64,000 nucleotides of DNA from contig NC_053042.1 in assembly GCF_003473485.1 (NCBI RefSeq), positions 43,797,762-43,861,761 on the forward strand, read 5' to 3'. Every line of letters starts with the position of its first letter. Within the stretch, counting starts at the first letter, position 1. The notes beneath the pieces were generated by a model, which was given only the letters and a program-made list of their open reading frames with translations, made no database searches and was not told the origin of the DNA. Position numbers and translations under genes: made by a program. This document shows positions 60,195-64,000 of the stretch, piece after piece. The DNA is from Medicago truncatula. Its lineage: Eukaryota > Streptophyta > Magnoliopsida > Fabales > Fabaceae.

Positions 60195-60885
60195 TTGATC
60201 TCTTTTGATCTAAGAGCTTGTATTTGTTCATTTAAAATACCACGTGAACCACCCTGACACGATTGTGGATCTCTATATCTTCTGAAAATAGAGGTTAGCG
60301 CTTATGTGCCTTTCTTGCCATGAATATCTGCATTTGCATTTCTGTGCCATTAACCAAACAAAACTAGTTGTTGGTTACGATCTATAACAACAAATCAATG
60401 ATTGGAACTAGACATCATAGTTCTATGAGATTGAGAACAAAGGCAAGATGAGTCATTTTGACCTAATTTAAAGCCAAATTCCTTAACCTAATCGACGGCC
60501 AAAATATTTTATAATGGTCAAATCTCTTCTCAATTTTGTTTTTTTATTTTATTTTATTTTATTTTTTCTGTATAAAAAAACATACAAAACAAGATTATTA
60601 AGCTGCAATAAAAGGACAAAAATGTCCGCACTTAAATAAGACGAACAAAATTTCATTGTTGTCTGCAAAATGTGTGATGACGATATCGAGACAGATTGAA
60701 ACTCGCATTACACCGGGGATTGGGAGGGTGATGAATGAATCCGTGGCCATGTCGGAGTAGAGTGTGTGGACGGCGACGAGTGGTCTTGCGGTGGCGGTGG
60801 AACAGAAGGATAATCAATCCTCTGAGAGTAGTTTACAAGCAATTTTAAATGAACAAATATAACCCCTTAGATCAAAAGAGATCTG
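60195..60885. mobile_element. Foldback TIR element carrying a gene fragment
   Basis: The left arm TTGATCTCTTTTGATCTAAG, with TATTTGTTCATTTAAAAT, is inverted at the right as ATTTTAAATGAACAAATATA and CTTAGATCAAAAGAGATC. The arms are about 45 bp. The interior holds a captured RPL4 N-terminal fragment on the minus strand. Confidence 0.7.
60664..60804 (-). pseudogene. Captured fragment of ribosomal protein L4 (60S)
   Basis: Read on the minus strand from 60804: TATARPLVAVHTLYSDMATD, then SFITLPIPGVMRVSICLDIV. This follows the N-terminus of plant RPL4 (the ARPLV.V..L..DM.TD....LP.P.VM..SI..DIV pattern). The initiator Met is lost and the frame then runs into unrelated sequence within about 20 codons. 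It is much more G/C-rich than its surroundings. It is a pseudogene fragment carried by the foldback element. Confidence 0.75.
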
Positions 60886-61128
60886 AAACGTGAAATATAT
60901 ATTCAATCTGTATTAGAAATGTGAAATATTGCTTATAATAATGACATGATGAAGTAAATTTTTTATTATAATAATTATAGGATGACGTATGTTAGTTAAA
61001 TTGAAAATGAAGAAAGTGATATTAATTAAACTTATAATTAAAAAATAATTATTATTATAGACTGAAAATTGATTTTAAGATTTTTTATTTTGAAAGGACT
61101 CCTAAATTATTATGGGACCGATGGAGTA

Positions 61129-61819
61129 TTTAAAAGGGGATTTAAAAGTGAGTGAAAAATGGATGCAAGAACAGAACAACGCTACCGTACTCCGGCGTCC
61201 ACCCCGAAAGCCTTCGGACAATGGCTATATTCCATTCCCTTCCTCTGCATTCCCAACACATCCGCCGCATCCACTTCTATCAACACCCATATTGGCCTTT
61301 AAATATTCACTCAACTACTTTCACAAATCGCATTATTTTCATTCTCCTTTTCTCTCTATTCCTCACTTCACTTCCTTCAGGTTCGATTCCATGCTGTTTC
61401 GTTTCATTCTCTTTTCAGAATCATATGTTCTCTGAATCCACTTTGTCGATTGATTCTATTTTAATTTCTCTCTTTTTTTTTTTTTTTTTTTTAATTTTTT
61501 TATACCAACGGAGTTTCTTTAATTATCATTATACATAAATTTCTGATTCTCTATACATGATGAATTCAGGGTTATGAAATTCAATTGGTGGTTTTTTTTA
61601 GTTAGGGTTTAATTTTCCAATACCGATAATCTGCTACTACTATTATTATTAATTGTAAAACTTCTAAAATTATGATTCAATAGCTATGTTTTTTAGGGTT
61701 TAACTTTCCAATACAAATAATTTTTTGTTTGTAAATAAAGATAAAAAAAATGAATTTAATATGTTTGTTTGTGATATCTGGTGATTGATTTAGTACATGT
61801 TGTTCTGTTCTGTTGTATA
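61129..61819 (+). promoter_or_regulatory. Promoter and leader of the SANT-like gene
   Basis: A TATA-like TTTAAATA is at about 61298-61305, followed by a pyrimidine-rich leader (TCTCTCTATTCCTCACTTCA at about 61352). CTTCAG/GTTCGA at 61380 could be the donor of a leader intron, with an acceptor at GATTTAG near 61788-61794. These are inferences from sequence only. Confidence 0.35.
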
Positions 61820-63013
61820 ATGGCAAATAGTGATCCGGCTAACAATGAGGTGCCCCAAAACCATAAGATTGAAGTGCTATCCAAGACAGTTTATCTGGAA
61901 TTTGGATACAATAAGCGTAAGCGCTGGTCAGATGAAGAAAACAATGTGCTCAAGTCCTTCTTAGATGCAAAAAGTTGGAAAGACATCAATTGGAGAGACA
62001 TCGGGAATGAAGAAAAACTGTTTGGTCGGGATACGGAAGCGATCCGGGACAAAGCAAGGAAATTATTTTTTAAAAAGGAAAGACAAGAAAAAGGGTTCTT
62101 AGAGTCTCGGCGTAAAAGAAAAGGTAAGGCTATGAAGGAAATTATCTAATTGTTTATAAGTTTTAGCTGTGCAAGATACCATTGTTTGATACAGGATACC
62201 GGTGAATTTTGGTGTTACGAGTTTCATATTTTTCACTGTTGTATATGTTTGTTGATTTTTTCTTAATTTGTCATGTTTTAGCTTTAGTTGTGCAAGATAC
62301 TCTTGTTTGATACATGTACATATGTTTGTTGAATTTTGGGTAGGACCTGTGGTTCTCAATTTGTTATGTTTTAGCTGTAGCTGTGCAAGATACTATTATT
62401 AGATACATGATACTTGTGAATTTTGGTCTTACAAATTTTATATTTTTCACAGCTGTATATGTTTGTTGACTTTTTGGTAGGACCTTATGTTTCTTAATTT
62501 GTTATGCTGTAGCTGTGCAAAATACTATTGTTTGATACATGATACTGGTGAATTTTGGTGTTACCAGTTTTATATTTTTTTACTGCTGTATATGTCTATT
62601 GAATTTTGGTGTTACTGCAAAAGTTTATGTTGATTGGTCATTACAGTATATAGTCTGACAAGTATATATTATAAGAGATTTCAGTATATACCAGTTGAAG
62701 ATGTTTCGTACTTAAATACTTGGCATAGTCATTACAATATACAGTTATACTCTGACAAGTATATATTTGAAGAGATTTAAGTAAATACCAATTGAAGATA
62801 GGGAAAATGTGGTGATAAATATTTCTTTGTATTCCCATTTTCCATGATATTATCAAATGAACAATAAAATATCTTATGTTCCAAAAAAAATAAGTTAATA
62901 AACATATGTTTAGAAATCACCTAACATTGTTATTGTTGTGATCTTAAGGGAAAAAGGCGAAGAAGGCAGGAGTGAACTGTGAACTTCCTTGGGATGTGTT
63001 TGATGTCATTTGA
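61820..63013 (+). CDS. Small SANT/Myb-like protein
   Basis: Two coding exons, 61820-62123 and 62949-63013, join in frame to 122 residues. The central part (about residues 35-85) is SANT/Myb-like: RKRWSDEENNVLKSFLDA, KSWKDINWRDIG and DTEAIRDKARKLF. The spacing of the Trp residues and the last helix suggest DNA or chromatin binding (inference). The C-terminus is Lys/Arg-rich (SRRKRKGKKAKKAG), likely a nuclear signal, and ends ELPWDVFDVI. The 825-bp intron is built from tandem repeats. If the intron is retained, the first frame stops at 62149, giving 109 residues with a different tail. A rearranged second copy begins at 63676. I do not recognise a named gene. Confidence 0.65.
62150..62640 (+). 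repeat. Degenerate tandem repeats in the SANT-gene intron
   Basis: The block around AGCTGTGCAAGATACTATTG, with GATACATGATACTGGTGAA and TATTTTTCACTGCTGTATA, recurs at about 62166, 62284, 62378 and 62512, so the unit is roughly 95-135 bp. A further copy lies in the second gene copy at about 63857. Separately, 62641-62710 and 62728-62800 are a tandem pair (TCATTACAGTATATAGTCTG and TCATTACAATATACAGTTAT). Confidence 0.75.
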
Positions 63014-63671
63014 ATCTTATGAAAACATTATATTTTTTATGAAATTATGATTACAATTATATTATAGACATGAATAATATATATTTTACCCTTTTATATC
63101 ATAATAAATTATATTTATTTCTTTAATAATTCTAACAATATAACAAATCTAATATACTCATATAATATCTATCTTTAAAAAATATAACAAATAAATATAA
63201 ATATTTATTTTTTGAATGACACAAACAAAATATCATTTTAGGGTCAAATTTGCTTAAGAGTATAATTGGATCGAGAGAAAAAGCTGCTCAAAACTGTCTA
63301 TTTAAAGCACTTTGGTTGACCGGGGCGTTGGCTTGAGTTCGTTATTGTGGATTGCTCGGTGCAACACACTCGCATAGCCTCCAGGCTGCATAAACGTTAC
63401 TCTCCTTGTCTGTCATACATACTTCACAGCAAAATAGTCCTTCCACACACAGTACACACACCTCTCCCCTTTCCTTTCTTCACCATTGCATGCATGGCCT
63501 ATAACCAACAATTATGATCCTTTACTTTATTTTAATTTCTATCTAACATGAATTTAGCTAAAACATAGTTTCTATAATTATGATTCAATTACTAGGTTTT
63601 TTTTTTAGGGTTTAATACGTTGTCTGTAATTGATTAATTTATGTTCTACAATTACCATTCAATATCTGCAG
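63014..63671. promoter_or_regulatory. Gap between the two SANT-gene copies
   Basis: AT-rich, then a presumed promoter for the second copy: TCTATTTAAAGC at about 63298 and a C/T-rich stretch CCTCTCCCCTTTCCTTTC near 63461. ATCTGCAG at 63664-63671 is a likely leader-intron acceptor. Confidence 0.35.
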
Positions 63672-64000
63672 GATCATGGCAAATAGTAATTCAGCTAACA
63701 ATGTGGTGCCCCAAAATCGTATGATTGAAGAGCAGTCTGAGGAAGTTAATCTGAAAATTGGATACAATCGTGGTAAGGTTTATATTTTTCACTATTGTAT
63801 GTGGTTGTTGAGTTTTGAATAGGACTCTCTGGTTCTCAATTTTTTATGTTTTAGCTGTAGCTGTGCAAAGTACTATTGTTTGCTACATGATACTAGTGAT
63901 CTTGGTGTTACAAGTTTTATATTTTTCACTGCTGTATATGTCTGCTGAGTTTTGGTATTATTGTAAAAGTTTACGTCGACCGGTCATTACCGTATATAGT
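63672..64000 (+). CDS. Second, rearranged copy of the SANT-like gene (partial, window edge)
   Basis: The ATG at 63676 opens MANSNSANNVVPQNRMIEEQ and then SEEVNLKIGYNRG. This parallels MANSDPANNEVPQNHKIEVL and LEFGYNKRKRW of the first copy. A GTAAGG donor follows at 63773 directly after GYNR, so the whole SANT-coding part is absent. The donor is in the same phase (1) as that of copy 1, and the following intron resembles the copy 1 intron repeats. It could splice to a downstream exon outside the window to give a short SANT-less protein, or be a pseudogene. Confidence 0.5.

Larger units (their letters stand above)
59323..61128. mobile_element. Stowaway/mariner-type element, 1.8 kb, composite
   Basis: CTCCCTCCATTCCATTATAA at 59325 is inverted at the right end as CTCCATCGGTCCCATAATAA (ending 61126). 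Both ends are flanked by TA. These are Stowaway-like termini. The interior is filled by later insertions: a SINE (59361), a TIR element (59434-60105) and a foldback (60195-60885). No mariner transposase was found. Confidence 0.55.

Noticed and set aside
61112-61538. Two overlapping frames before the SANT gene
   Set aside because: Proline/Phe-rich readings of a pyrimidine-rich promoter and leader, with no family resemblance.

Overview
This is a plant nuclear genomic window, most likely from a legume and close to Medicago. The signs are AT-rich intergenic DNA, GT-AG introns with plant-style exons, legume-like tRNA-derived SINEs and MITEs, and proteins that read through cleanly against Arabidopsis families. 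All identifications come from reading translations and from remembered family members; no database search was run.

Layout. 1-7.4 kb (minus): a DEG2-type chloroplast serine protease, whose 3' end lies outside the window. 8-12.4 kb: MITEs, a LINE RNase H relic and a nuclear tRNA-Pro(AGG). 12.9-14.7 kb (minus): U1 snRNP subunit C. 16.7-19.5 kb (plus): a mitochondrial carrier family protein, head to head with U1-C. 20-23 kb: a TIR element carrying a minisatellite, and a long hairpin. 24.3-24.8 kb (plus): an unrecognised small acidic protein. 25-27.5 kb: retroposon and LTR relics. 28.1-30.8 kb (minus): a ROP GTPase-activating protein with CRIB and RhoGAP domains. 31-37 kb: gene-poor, with a hAT MITE nested inside a SINE. 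37.3-39 kb: a truncated class III peroxidase pseudogene followed by copia debris. 40.3-41 kb: a second hAT MITE. 42.7-44.3 kb (minus): intronless UTP15/SWA1. 45.3-46.1 kb: copia relic. 46.6-56.4 kb (minus): a 21-exon BSL1-type Kelch phosphatase. 59.3-61.1 kb: a nested TIR-element complex containing a captured RPL4 gene fragment. 61.8-63 kb (plus): a small SANT/Myb-like gene, with a second, rearranged copy starting at 63.67 kb and cut by the window edge.

The genes are independent housekeeping or signalling loci rather than a pathway cluster: plastid proteolysis, splicing, mitochondrial transport, ROP signalling, 18S rRNA processing and brassinosteroid signalling. What links them is ancestry. 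From memory, U1-C, the carrier, RopGAP and BSL1 correspond in the same order to Arabidopsis At4g03120, At4g03115, At4g03100 and At4g03080. DEG2 and UTP15/SWA1 correspond to At2g47940 and At2g47990. The window thus seems to interleave the gene content of two Arabidopsis segments.

No new multi-gene system was found. The most unusual signals are three GC-AG introns, the RPL4 fragment inside a foldback element, an insertion whose empty site survives in the opposite arm of a palindrome, and the tandem SANT gene copy that lacks its domain-coding part.
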